Origin: Mageeibacillus sp. UBA6980
Lineage (GTDB): Bacteria; Bacillota; Clostridia; Saccharofermentanales; Saccharofermentanaceae
Direction: 5' to 3'
Length of the DNA: 64,000 nt
Assembly (NCBI GenBank): GCA_002450095.1
Contig: DJYK01000028.1
Span: 107,949-171,948, forward strand
Part shown: positions 9,057 through 18,349 of the stretch, one piece after another
Numbering within the stretch: position 1 is the first letter of the stretch
Layout: every line of letters begins with the position of its first letter
Program-made: the position numbers and the translations under genes
Notes under the pieces: model-generated
What the model saw: only the letters and a program-made list of their open reading frames with translations
What the model was told of the DNA's origin: nothing
Database searches by the model: none

Positions 9057-9799
9057 AAGAAACCATCTATACGATCCCTGTAAATGATGCTTATGATTCA
9101 GATTGCGAATGTCCTTTGTGCCTTCTTCGCAAGAAAGCCGAGGACAACGAGATCGAATACTATCTCGGTCCTTCGCTCATGGAACCTGATACAAGGATAA
9201 TCACGAATAAGACCGGGTTCTGTCCCGATCATATGGCAAAGCTTAATAAGAAGGTTACGAATCGTCTCGGGCTGGCACTCGTTATACATACCCACCTTCT
9301 GGATTACGATAAGGACATAACGGACGATCTTACCGATGCGGCTCCTGCCAAAGCAGGTCTTATCAAAGGAAGGTCAAACGATTACAAGAATACATTACGA
9401 AGTCTTGCAGACAGGATAGATGCCAGAACCGCTACCTGCCCCGTCTGCGAGAAGATGAACAAGACTATCGACAGATATAATGAAGTAATAATGCATATGT
9501 TCTCACATGACGATGCATTTAAGCAGAAGTTCATAAAGGCAGGACACTGTCTGCCGCATACGGCTTCACTTCTTAGAACGGCGGCAGCAAAGCTGTCACA
9601 AAACGATGCCGCTGATTTTGTAAATGCTTTATCCGAGAGCAATAAAGCACAGTTTTCCGAACTCGAGAAGGATGTTGAATGGTTCACCTTGAAGTTCGAT
9701 TACAGAAACAAGGATAAACCGTGGGGCAACAGCAAGAACGCAATACAGCGTGCCATGAGATTTTTATCAACGGATACAGGTGAATTCAATGAAGGATAA
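9053..9799 (+). CDS. DUF6062-like Cys/His-rich protein
   Basis: A 248-residue cytoplasmic protein that I place in the DUF6062 family from its N-terminus (a short lead, then CECPLC). It reads as two similar halves. The first has CPLC (20-23) and later FCPDH; the second has CPVC and later HCLPH. Each half could hold one metal ion, probably zinc, through three Cys and one His. No catalytic motif is recognised. It overlaps the P-loop/Asp23 gene by four bases and the following DsrE-like gene by about 11 bases. The function is unknown; the metal binding is inferred from the residue pattern. Confidence 0.62.
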   Translation: MKETIYTIPVNDAYDSDCECPLCLLRKKAEDNEIEYYLGPSLMEPDTRIITNKTGFCPDHMAKLNKKVTNRLGLALVIHTHLLDYDKDITDDLTDAAPAKAGLIKGRSNDYKNTLRSLADRIDARTATCPVCEKMNKTIDRYNEVIMHMFSHDDAFKQKFIKAGHCLPHTASLLRTAAAKLSQNDAADFVNALSESNKAQFSELEKDVEWFTLKFDYRNKDKPWGNSKNAIQRAMRFLSTDTGEFNEG

Positions 9800-10193
9800 T
9801 AATACTAATCTGGATGTAGAATTGATGACCGATTATGCTATCGATATAAGCGAGAGCGCCAACGGTCTTTGTGTACTTATCAAACACGACTACTATTCTT
9901 CCGATAATGAGAACGGTAAAGCCTTACTCGACAGCTTCCTTGACGGACTTATCTTGCAGTCGGAGCGCATATTCATGCTGATCATAACTGATAGTGCGGT
10001 TAAACTGCTTCAGTCTTCTGATAGGTTAAGATCTTTGATCAAGAGAGTAAACTTCACTCTCATATGCTCTGCGAGTGCAGATTACTATGATGTAACCGTA
10101 TCGGATGATATCTTATCAAAAGCTCATCTTGTCCCCATGGAATCGATCACCGAACAGATCATCGAGACCGTTCCGGACCTCATCATCGAGTAG
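9789..10193 (+). CDS. Small DsrE/YedF-C-like protein
   Basis: A 134-residue protein without membrane helices. The pattern of a beta-strand VLIKHDYYSSD followed by GKALLDSFLDGL, then IFMLIITDSAVKLL, resembles the C-terminal DsrE-like domain of YedF, a family placed near selenium/sulfur metabolism. The conserved cysteine of sulfur-relay DsrE proteins is not obvious (one Cys near residue 97). I prefer the ATG at 9789, with AGGTG six to seven bases upstream, over the GTG at 9780. It is last in the yebC operon, and a terminator follows at 10238. The relationship is tentative, and function cannot be assigned. Confidence 0.5.
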   Translation: MKDNNTNLDVELMTDYAIDISESANGLCVLIKHDYYSSDNENGKALLDSFLDGLILQSERIFMLIITDSAVKLLQSSDRLRSLIKRVNFTLICSASADYYDVTVSDDILSKAHLVPMESITEQIIETVPDLIIE

Positions 10194-10237
10194 ACTGTTC
10201 GTTATACTCTTTTCATATTATATTTAACAATAAAAAT

Positions 10238-10256
10238 GGGCTGTCATTGACAGCCC
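10238..10256. terminator. Bidirectional intrinsic terminator
   Basis: A GGGCTGTC/GACAGCCC stem with a very short loop lies between the convergent yebC operon and the PilX-like gene. On the minus strand it is followed by ATTTTTATT, a clear U-rich tail; on the plus strand by a weaker ATTCATTTT. Confidence 0.78.
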
Positions 10257-10278
10257 ATTCATTTTACATATTTACCGA

Positions 10279-12246
10279 TCAGGCAGTGAAGTAGCCGCTC
10301 GGTGTATCCTCAAGAGCAACGACTGAGAAGTCAGTGTTATCTCTGTAAGCATACTCTCTGTATCCTGTTGCGATCGGCGGAGCCGGGCAGTAAGGAATAT
10401 AGAGGAAGTTACCGTTGCTCTTATCGATTCCGCCTGCGCTGAGTCTTCCGTAGAAGATATCACCGGATGTGATGTTGTTCATACCGAAGTGACAAGCGCC
10501 TGTACCGTCCGGATCGGACTGTGGGAAGAATCCGATATAAGCTGTAACGATCCTGTGCTGGTTATTGTTGAAATAAACAGGATAACCGGAACCTGTATAG
10601 AGACTGAATATGAAGCAGCGAGGCGTATGGTCTCTGCTCTGATTGATATCGCCGATGTTAAAATTAGTATATGCATCATTGAAGCATCTTAAATCGACGA
10701 TTCCGCCGTAATCACCGAGCATAAACTTTGCACCGCTCTTAAGGAAGAAGTATACAGCGTTATCGGTCTCAACAGACGAAGTGATCTCAATATAGGTTCC
10801 GCCGGACATCGTGATCGTTGCAGAATCAACGAATACGTAGATATCGCCTGCACTTACATCAAACTTGATAGTACCGCCGCCTGTAAGGTTCTGAGCACTG
10901 CTGATCTTATAAGAACCTGCCTCTACCAATGATGTGCTGGTAAGATCAAGTTCAGTTGCACCTGTCTCCTGACTGCCCCACTTGGCAACAACTTTATCGA
11001 TAGTATCAATAGACTCGGGGTTTCTTGTCAGATAGTTCGTAATACCGTTAGCAACTACGGGATCCCAACCGGCTGCTTCTGCAACGGATGCTCTTGAAGA
11101 TGAATTCGAGAAGCCGGTTATACCGTTCTCATAATGAACAGTACCCGTAACCGTGTTAAAGTGATCAAGGCTCTGTCCTGTAAATTCGACATTGAACTGA
11201 TCAAATCCTACAAGGTTGCCTTCATCATCTTCCATAAGGTCGAAGTTAATGTTATTGATTCCTCTGAAAGTATACTGCGCGTTCAAGCTTCCGCTGTATG
11301 CATAGGTTGAAGGATCAGTAGACTCCAAGGCAGCTCTTGAAGTAGGAGCACCGTTGGCAAAAGGAGCTAAGGATCCGTAGAAGTAGAAGTTACCATACTG
11401 AAGGTCACCGGTAGTACCTCTTGTACGCTGAGTAGCAGCAATACCCTGATTCATATCGCTTACATCGATACCGGAATGAGCACCGAGAAAGTAAACGTCA
11501 CGTGCGAATACACCGTCTCGGAATGTGAAGTATCCGTCAGTAAGTGTCGTAGCATAGAAGCCGAGGTTATCGATATTGTTAAATGTAGGATTGTGAAGGA
11601 AGATAATATTATCATCGGAAGCAGGATCGTAACCGTGGTTCTCCGGTCTCCAGGAAACCTGCTTATCATATCCGTCCTGGAAATATGTCGTATCGAAGCC
11701 GACTATACAAGAGTTATAGGAACCGCCCTCACCGAGGTTAAGTCCCATATCGAACATTGCTGCAGGCTTACCTTCAGGATCATGCTTCTGAAGATACAAT
11801 GTGTAATACTGAGTATTGCCGTCGATCGAGCACTTAACTTCGATACCGATTATAAGAGGCTTGTTCGCAGTCTTATCTTCAGCCTGCTGGACGAAGAAGT
11901 AAGCAGAAGCCTCCGAATCACCGGAACCCATACCCGGAACAGAATCTGTAGAGAAGTTAACGACCGAACCGGATCCGCTCGAACCGTTGGCAAGAGAAAT
12001 CAGCATACTGTCGTTGATCTGCTGAGAATAGATCGCCTGCCAGATTGCCTGGGCAAGTGATGTACAGGTCAGCTTAGCCTGATCGTACTTGGCATTCTCA
12101 TAGATTCTCTGTCTTGCTGCGATCGTGATCATCATGGCTGTCGTAACAAAGACCAGAGCCATGGCTACGATAAAGATGACCGTAACCAACATGACACCCG
12201 TCTTGTCGACCGATAACCCAAAGCGTTTCTTACTTAACTTACGCAT
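10279..12246 (-). CDS. Large PilX-like / surface-exposed pilus-associated protein
   Basis: A 655-residue protein. After about ten basic residues it has one hydrophobic helix (about 13-37, MLVTVIFIVAMALVFVTTAM) that continues into an amphipathic stretch, as in PilX/PulK-type minor pilins. A long Ser/Thr/Asn/Gly-rich domain with beta-helix-like repetition near 440-520 follows. It lacks the GFTLIE prepilin cleavage motif. I chose the ATG at 12246: AGGAAGG lies about eight bases before it, while the GTG at 12264 is part of that ribosome site. Its own promoter (12323-12351) shows it is not simply co-transcribed with the pilus operon. The role is probably a minor pilin or adhesin; it has no LPXTG anchor. 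Confidence 0.55.
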   Translation of the reverse strand: MRKLSKKRFGLSVDKTGVMLVTVIFIVAMALVFVTTAMMITIAARQRIYENAKYDQAKLTCTSLAQAIWQAIYSQQINDSMLISLANGSSGSGSVVNFSTDSVPGMGSGDSEASAYFFVQQAEDKTANKPLIIGIEVKCSIDGNTQYYTLYLQKHDPEGKPAAMFDMGLNLGEGGSYNSCIVGFDTTYFQDGYDKQVSWRPENHGYDPASDDNIIFLHNPTFNNIDNLGFYATTLTDGYFTFRDGVFARDVYFLGAHSGIDVSDMNQGIAATQRTRGTTGDLQYGNFYFYGSLAPFANGAPTSRAALESTDPSTYAYSGSLNAQYTFRGINNINFDLMEDDEGNLVGFDQFNVEFTGQSLDHFNTVTGTVHYENGITGFSNSSSRASVAEAAGWDPVVANGITNYLTRNPESIDTIDKVVAKWGSQETGATELDLTSTSLVEAGSYKISSAQNLTGGGTIKFDVSAGDIYVFVDSATITMSGGTYIEITSSVETDNAVYFFLKSGAKFMLGDYGGIVDLRCFNDAYTNFNIGDINQSRDHTPRCFIFSLYTGSGYPVYFNNNQHRIVTAYIGFFPQSDPDGTGACHFGMNNITSGDIFYGRLSAGGIDKSNGNFLYIPYCPAPPIATGYREYAYRDNTDFSVVALEDTPSGYFTA

Positions 12247-12322
12247 AAACAGGTCCTTCCTCACAAATTCATATCGTCAAAAATTACACTTCGACGCAAT
12301 TACACCTATAAACTTACAATAG

Positions 12323-12351
12323 ATTATAAGTCACGATATTTTTATTTTCAA
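12323..12351 (-). promoter_or_regulatory. Promoter of the PilX-like gene
   Basis: Minus-strand TTGAAA (12346-12351), a 17-nt spacer and a perfect TATAAT (12323-12328). Transcription would start near 12316, giving a leader of about 70 nt. Confidence 0.75.
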
Positions 12352-12407
12352 TATGTATTACCGCGAAAATGACACTTTTTATTCACAAAGTCTTCACTTT
12401 TGTAACA

Positions 12408-13415
12408 TTAACCCTGCCCGCCGTCAGCCGTATCCTGCGATGATTCCTCAGCGACAACGGGGGCGCCGGCGCTGCCGTATTTATCGAATTCCTCTTTTTT
12501 GGACGCGATCAGGTAGTACTCCGGCTGAGTCGCCAGTCTCAGGACCGAAGCGGCATAGAACTTTCCGTCTTTGTTCTTCTTAAGCCTCGTGCGAGAGAAG
12601 AATTCACCGTCATTAGGACATTTATACAGAGCATAGACTGACTTTCTGATCCGGAACGGCTCTTCCCTGATAAGAAACCCTTCGCCGCAGATCGGACATT
12701 TGCCCGTAAATCCAGACACAAGTGAAAGCGCTTCGTTCTTGCGGTCACAGCAGGCTCCCACAGTCGAGTATTCCCGTTTCATATCGCAGTTAACGGAAGA
12801 ACTCGATATCACGGACAGAACTTCACTTGCCTTATTGCGGTCGAATATATTCTTAAGGATCAACGCCGTGTACTTGGCATCGGATGTAGCGCTGTGGAAC
12901 ATCTCCTCCTTGGGAACATTGTAGTAATCGACAGCGAATTCCACGCTCCTCTGCCTTCCCTTCTCGGTCGAGAACACGGAAAAAAGCGGCTGTATATCAA
13001 GAAAGTACAGACCTATCTTGTCGTCCATACCGAATGCTCTCAGATTGCACTTGAGCATATCGGTATCGCTGTTGCCCCAGCCGCCGAGGATCGGATCTGA
13101 GCCGCAAAAATCCCTGAAGCGTCTATAGGCATCGGGGAACGACACCCCGCGGCTAAGATCGGAATTACTCTTATGAGTTACCTTCTTGACGTGAAAGTGC
13201 AGGACCTTATAGTGCTCAGGCTTAATGTCACAGGAAAAGACATCGATCGGGAACACGGTTCCGTTATCGTACTTAAGCTTAACGGCGCCTATCTCTATGA
13301 TCTCTCCCGGCAGGTCCGAGACATCAAAATCGTACTCCTTGCCCGGGATCGGCTGATTCCATTCAAGGTCGAAAACGATAAAAATATCTCCGTCTTTAAT
13401 CATGCGGCTTAACAT
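12408..13415 (-). CDS. DEDDh 3'-5' exonuclease with C-terminal zinc ribbon
   Basis: A 335-residue protein with an RNase T/DnaQ-type exonuclease fold. The ExoI motif FDLEW gives Asp16 and Glu18, ExoII contains GWGNSDTDML, and ExoIII is HSATSDA (H-x4-D), which makes it a DEDDh enzyme. After the domain there is a Cys-rich module, CPICGEGF followed by CPNDGEFF, likely a zinc ribbon. Such proteins trim RNA or DNA 3' ends; the substrate here is unknown. The ATG at 13415 overlaps the end of the upstream membrane protein by 20 bases; ATG at 13403 is an alternative. The C-terminal zinc module is an uncommon addition for the KapD/ERI-like class. Confidence 0.8.
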   Translation of the reverse strand: MLSRMIKDGDIFIVFDLEWNQPIPGKEYDFDVSDLPGEIIEIGAVKLKYDNGTVFPIDVFSCDIKPEHYKVLHFHVKKVTHKSNSDLSRGVSFPDAYRRFRDFCGSDPILGGWGNSDTDMLKCNLRAFGMDDKIGLYFLDIQPLFSVFSTEKGRQRSVEFAVDYYNVPKEEMFHSATSDAKYTALILKNIFDRNKASEVLSVISSSSVNCDMKREYSTVGACCDRKNEALSLVSGFTGKCPICGEGFLIREEPFRIRKSVYALYKCPNDGEFFSRTRLKKNKDGKFYAASVLRLATQPEYYLIASKKEEFDKYGSAGAPVVAEESSQDTADGGQG

Positions 13416-15615
13416 CAGACACGTTCCCGTTGTTTTGTTCTTTTTTTATAACATTATAGAACACAATTATTAATGACAGAACCCATATTATGAGAGAAGC
13501 AACCGGAACCGCCGACGGACTTACGATCCTGAATGCGATCACGCCGTCGCCGTCACAGCGGAAGGCAAAAGCGAGCTTTCCCGCATAATCGAAACACTCC
13601 GTGTTTATCTTCCCGGTCCTGCCTGAAACATTCACCCTGTAATTTCCGGAATAATCAACGGAAGTTAAGACGGTGACAAGGCCGCTCTGCCCTTCGGGTA
13701 TATTAACGGAAGCCATATATCCCGGCATGGAGGAGACTTTCCCCGACATTTTCTCCAACCCGTCGTCATCGGCTTTCCATATAGAGAAATATGAATGTTC
13801 GGAAGTAACGGGACCGACCTGCCTCAATGTCACGCCTGAAGAAAGATTCCTAAGCTGCCTTATATAGCTTCCTTCAAACGAAGAGGCGATATCCTCCCCG
13901 TTATAAGTCTCGGTAAGGATGTTTCTTCCCTCAAAAGACGAGAATATATAATATGACGCCAGAGGATCCAGGTCCTCGGCTCGCAGAAGGATCTCCGAGG
14001 AGTTTCCCGTATCGGAGGAATAATACATTCCGTCGCCTGTGTCTTCAACACCACTCGCGAACACGGTAAACTGATCCGGCCTGGTAAACACATCTTCAAG
14101 GATCATGGCATTCGATACGGTATTAACAAGTTCAGGAAAAGACAATTCCTGCGATATCGGTCTCAGATCCGAAGCGATCACGATATATTCCGGATCTGAT
14201 TCAAGAAGCGGAAACGGACGGTCGATATCGATCGTGATTCCGGTATCACCCGACAAGCCGTCAAAGGTCTGAAGAAGTCCGGAGGAGAATTCGGAAATGC
14301 GCAAACAGTAACCCGTATTCACCGCTATTCCGATCATTCCGATAACTGACATCAGACTTAAGACCCCTTCCTTCTTAGATCTTAAGACAAACACGGATAC
14401 GATCCAGAAAAGAACTGCCGCAATGCTGTATCTTATCGAGAATGCGCTCTTCTCGACCTCCCCTGCCGAGGAGGCGTTGGAGAACACGATGAATGCCAGA
14501 ACGATAAAGGCTCCCCCGAACAATTCGTTTCTCGTAAGGGACGAAGCATTGCGAAGCGACACCCCCGCCAGAACAAAAAGGATGACGATCATCACTTCTG
14601 CCCTCATCAAAGAGGATGAACGGACTTCGCCGTAAACGGAGATGACGGAGGACATCAGGGACCACGCAATAGAGACATGAAGGACTATGAAGATGATCGC
14701 GGAAGATATTTTCGCTGAGGACGGGATATTCCTGTTAAGGAAGAACAGGATTACCATGACGACAAGCAGCATTGATGAACTCATCACTATGACCCCGGTC
14801 CCGTCACCTCCCGTAACGGGGACGCCGTCCATAAACGAGCTCAAAAGGTCAAAGAGCGTGAACGTTACTTTGCTCCCGCTTAATTCCTCCTTGATATCAA
14901 TAAAGGGCAGATCCGAGAACAGGACCGGCACAAGGACCGGAAGCTCCATCAAAACGGAAACCGATAACGCTTTAAGTCCGGACTTGATGTCAGTCTTTCC
15001 GAAAAATCCCGAGAAAAGCCGGAAGATCGACAGGATAAAGATGATCCCCGTAATTATGCCGTTAAAACCGCCTGAAGCAAAAAGCGAGAATACCCCCGCC
15101 GCGATAAAAAGATTCCTTCTTCCTCCCCTCCTCAGAAGAGCATCGGCGGATAATAAGGCAAAGGGCATAACGATCATGACGTTAAGACACACAGGATCCG
15201 CCGACGAAGCGAGGCACACCGCCGACAGAGAACATGAAAGCCCGAGCGCCATGGAACTTATATTGCGAAGTCCGATGCTCCTGTTAAAAAACAGGAACAT
15301 TCCCAAAGACACGATACCGAATCTTATATAGAAGAATATGTGCAGGATAAAAGACGAGAACCTGCCGCCCGCGATGAGAGCCAGGATAAAGGACGGATAT
15401 AATCTTCTCGCGAGGATATAAGTCAGGATCTCGGGGATAAAGATACTTCCCTTGGAAGCGACTTCTCTTATCTGCTCGATATCCGAGACCTGATCGTAAA
15501 CGGATGCCGTGAATGCCGCAGGTGCAGAAGATGCGGCAAGGAGCAAAACGACGATCGGCAGAAAGAACGAGAACGCTGCCAGAACTATCCTGTCTACCTT
15601 ATTCTCCCTGCTCAT
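13396..15615 (-). CDS. Polytopic membrane protein, divergent YfhO/GT-C-like
   Basis: A 739-residue protein with about 11-13 membrane helices in the first 430 residues and another at the C-terminus (about 710-730), separated by a beta-rich extracytoplasmic domain. The topology is that of the adjacent YfhO protein, and the start overlaps its end by 17 bases, so the two are a coupled pair, likely an old duplication. The YfhO signature motifs near the N-terminus (DLYHQY type) are absent; a single DQVSD occurs instead, so the enzyme may have a different donor or be a non-catalytic partner. Location: cytoplasmic membrane. Function inferred: transfer of sugars to surface polymers or lipids. Confidence 0.55.
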   Translation of the reverse strand: MSRENKVDRIVLAAFSFFLPIVVLLLAASSAPAAFTASVYDQVSDIEQIREVASKGSIFIPEILTYILARRLYPSFILALIAGGRFSSFILHIFFYIRFGIVSLGMFLFFNRSIGLRNISSMALGLSCSLSAVCLASSADPVCLNVMIVMPFALLSADALLRRGGRRNLFIAAGVFSLFASGGFNGIITGIIFILSIFRLFSGFFGKTDIKSGLKALSVSVLMELPVLVPVLFSDLPFIDIKEELSGSKVTFTLFDLLSSFMDGVPVTGGDGTGVIVMSSSMLLVVMVILFFLNRNIPSSAKISSAIIFIVLHVSIAWSLMSSVISVYGEVRSSSLMRAEVMIVILFVLAGVSLRNASSLTRNELFGGAFIVLAFIVFSNASSAGEVEKSAFSIRYSIAAVLFWIVSVFVLRSKKEGVLSLMSVIGMIGIAVNTGYCLRISEFSSGLLQTFDGLSGDTGITIDIDRPFPLLESDPEYIVIASDLRPISQELSFPELVNTVSNAMILEDVFTRPDQFTVFASGVEDTGDGMYYSSDTGNSSEILLRAEDLDPLASYYIFSSFEGRNILTETYNGEDIASSFEGSYIRQLRNLSSGVTLRQVGPVTSEHSYFSIWKADDDGLEKMSGKVSSMPGYMASVNIPEGQSGLVTVLTSVDYSGNYRVNVSGRTGKINTECFDYAGKLAFAFRCDGDGVIAFRIVSPSAVPVASLIIWVLSLIIVFYNVIKKEQNNGNVSDVKPHD

Positions 15616-18274
15616 CTGATAATACGACCTCCGGAGCGGGTTCAGGCTTTTTGCTTCTTATCCTGCCGTAAGCCGTTACGGCGACAAATGCCGTGATCCC
15701 TGCAACCGTTACGAATAAGGACTCCGTGAATCCTTCCGGAACATACTGTAAAGAGACCTCGTGTGTCCCCGCATCAAGATACACTCCGCACAGCGCATCT
15801 CCCACGGAAACGAGTTCTGGCTCTTTTCCGTCAACCGTAAGTCTGAATCCTTCGGCATACGGGATGGTAAGGAGCATAAATCCTCCGTCACCGGCATCGA
15901 TTATCCCTCTTAACGTATTATCGTCGTAATACGTGACATTCAATTGTCTTTGACCGAGATAAGATATTGCTTCTTCATAGCCTTCCTGATTAAGCTCATA
16001 TGTGTAAACGTGCAAAGTGCCCGCAGGGGTATTGTTATAATCGACCGTGACGGTTATCGGGACTCCGGTAAACTCACCGAGATATATAGTCTGAAAGCTT
16101 CTTATCTCATAATTTGCCGTATCCGCTCCGCCCGTACTGATCTTAACGTGTCCGCCCTTCGAGCAGTCTGCATAGATATAGACATCCGCGCCGATATCGG
16201 CATTGTCGACCGTTATCGTAAAAGATGATTCGGAGCCTGAGTTGGTCACATTATATGTAAAGGAGTTCCCCGTCCTTCCCGTAAAGGTAAGACCGGTCTG
16301 CTCTACCGAATACGCATCTATCGGAAGATAGACATCCGCCTCAACTCCCATGGCTCTTATCCAGTTATTGGTCTTGACGAAGACATCTCCTCCGACGGAA
16401 GAAGGATCGTAGGTTATGATATCCGGGTTCGTCATAAATCCCACGCTTAACGCATCCGGATTATCGTAGAAGGAGACACCGTTTACGGTCTCGGAACCGC
16501 TGTAAAATCCGGGAAGAGACGAAGTCTCCTGTATGGCGGCAAAAGTCCTGATACCGAGAACGGAAGCCGTTACGCGGGTAAGCCCCGCATTTCTCAATCC
16601 GTTTATGCCGTTGTTGTGGAAGCCGAAGTTTCTCATATACTTAACAAAACTCTCTCGCGCGGTCGATGAGAAGATGGACATGCCCTTTACATCGTATACC
16701 GACTGGATGTCGCAGATAAAATTCGGATACAGTTCGGTCCTCTCGAAGCGGTTGTGCCCTTCCGCCGACTCCGCCTCCAGAGCATAATCGTGAATGACGG
16801 CTCTGTTCTTGCCGTAGAATTCGTAACCCGTAAAGCCCTCGTGTTCCGCTACCCTTCCGATCGTAAACGCCGCAGCAGTTACGCTCTCGGCGAGCATGCT
16901 TATCGTAAGCACCCACATAAGGACCGCGGACTCCGATGAATCGGACTTAACTATCTTACCTAAGATGACGGACTGTATGATGAGGAACATGACCGACAGA
17001 CCGATCTGCTGATACCCTTCATTTCCGGTCCCGAACTTCTCGTAAAGAAGAATGAATGCACCTGCACTGACACAAACGGAAGCAATCTGTCCCGGCGTAA
17101 AGGTCTTAAGCACTCTTATGGTCATAAACGCGATCAGTACGACCAGGAAGCTCAGCATATAAGATTGCCTGTAAGGGATCTGATTCGGGAAATGCATGCC
17201 GTGCCAGATGAAGTTCAGAGTCCTTGTGGAAAAACTCATATACATAAACACGAGCATGAATCCGAAGCCGATCTTCTTACGAAGAGTGATGCCCGAAGAC
17301 GATGATGCCATAAAGAACAGCGGGAGCATCAGGACCGCGACCGTTCCGCAGGCAACATTCGCCATACCGTCCCTTATATTCGGATTGGCGCTGACGAGGA
17401 ACCTGCCGAGAAAATCGAAAAGGTTTGACGTCGGTGCAAAATCCAAGGGAAATTCGTCTCCGGTTGCGGAAGAATGCTGAAGTATAAGATATGTCGGAAC
17501 TGTTATGACGGCCGATATCGCACCTGCGATCAGCGAACCTAAAGCGAACCTTCCGGCGCATGCGAAGAACGATCCTGTCGTGATATCATCATTGTCCGTG
17601 AAGGCAAAGTACAGAACGACAGAGAAGAATACCAGGAATATGCAGATCATATAACCCGAGTAATAGTTTGACGATATGGTCAGGGCAAGCGAGAGTATAT
17701 AGAGCGTGTACTTACGCTCCGTAAAGAGCTTAAGAAGTCCGAGACAGATCAACGGCAGCAATACGAAAGCATCGCACCACATGATGTTCCAGAAATCGGT
17801 AAGAAACCAACCGCAAAGAGCATATGCGACGCCGAAGCAGCAGGTCAGAAGATCGTACTTACGGTAATCGATCCTCGACAGCAGAAGTGTCATGAACAAA
17901 GATGCGAGTCCGGCCCTTAACGCGGTTATCAATGCCACAAAAACAGGAAGAGCCTTATAAGGGAAAAATACCGCCAGAAGATTCAAAGGACTTGCACAGT
18001 AATTGGCGAACACCGCATAGTATTCATTGCCGAGTCCCGAGTCCCACGAATAGAGGATTGATCTTCCCTCGAGGATCTTGGCCCTCAGCTCATAGATAAA
18101 AGGCATATACTGGTGATAAAGATCGACGGTAAGCATCGTCTTGGTACCGGCAGGATATACCCCGAGCATCGCGAATACCAAAATGACGATAACAACAGGA
18201 AAAATGAACGAGAAAAACCTGAGGTTCAAAAAGAAACCCTTCACTTTTTCCTTTGTCTTGCCCCAATTAAACAT
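15599..18274 (-). CDS. YfhO family membrane glycosyltransferase
   Basis: An 891-residue GT-C-type membrane protein. Typical YfhO features are visible: after the first helix comes DLYHQYMPF (about 50-58), then the SWDSGLGNEYYAVFANY region and the SPLNLL motif, followed by about 12 helices, a large extracytoplasmic beta-rich domain (about 480-840) and a final membrane helix (about 855-875). YfhO acts with a CsbB-type undecaprenyl-phosphate sugar synthase to glycosylate teichoic acids in Bacillus and Listeria. A weak extended -10 (TGATACTAT) lies seven bases before the ATG with no ribosome site, so the mRNA may be leaderless. Confidence 0.83.
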   Translation of the reverse strand: MFNWGKTKEKVKGFFLNLRFFSFIFPVVIVILVFAMLGVYPAGTKTMLTVDLYHQYMPFIYELRAKILEGRSILYSWDSGLGNEYYAVFANYCASPLNLLAVFFPYKALPVFVALITALRAGLASLFMTLLLSRIDYRKYDLLTCCFGVAYALCGWFLTDFWNIMWCDAFVLLPLICLGLLKLFTERKYTLYILSLALTISSNYYSGYMICIFLVFFSVVLYFAFTDNDDITTGSFFACAGRFALGSLIAGAISAVITVPTYLILQHSSATGDEFPLDFAPTSNLFDFLGRFLVSANPNIRDGMANVACGTVAVLMLPLFFMASSSSGITLRKKIGFGFMLVFMYMSFSTRTLNFIWHGMHFPNQIPYRQSYMLSFLVVLIAFMTIRVLKTFTPGQIASVCVSAGAFILLYEKFGTGNEGYQQIGLSVMFLIIQSVILGKIVKSDSSESAVLMWVLTISMLAESVTAAAFTIGRVAEHEGFTGYEFYGKNRAVIHDYALEAESAEGHNRFERTELYPNFICDIQSVYDVKGMSIFSSTARESFVKYMRNFGFHNNGINGLRNAGLTRVTASVLGIRTFAAIQETSSLPGFYSGSETVNGVSFYDNPDALSVGFMTNPDIITYDPSSVGGDVFVKTNNWIRAMGVEADVYLPIDAYSVEQTGLTFTGRTGNSFTYNVTNSGSESSFTITVDNADIGADVYIYADCSKGGHVKISTGGADTANYEIRSFQTIYLGEFTGVPITVTVDYNNTPAGTLHVYTYELNQEGYEEAISYLGQRQLNVTYYDDNTLRGIIDAGDGGFMLLTIPYAEGFRLTVDGKEPELVSVGDALCGVYLDAGTHEVSLQYVPEGFTESLFVTVAGITAFVAVTAYGRIRSKKPEPAPEVVLSDEQGE

Positions 18275-18349
18275 AGCACCTATAGTATCATATTTTGTAG
18301 CATTGCGGTAATAAAAGGAAAGCCTTCTATATGTTAAAGTATTATAAGT

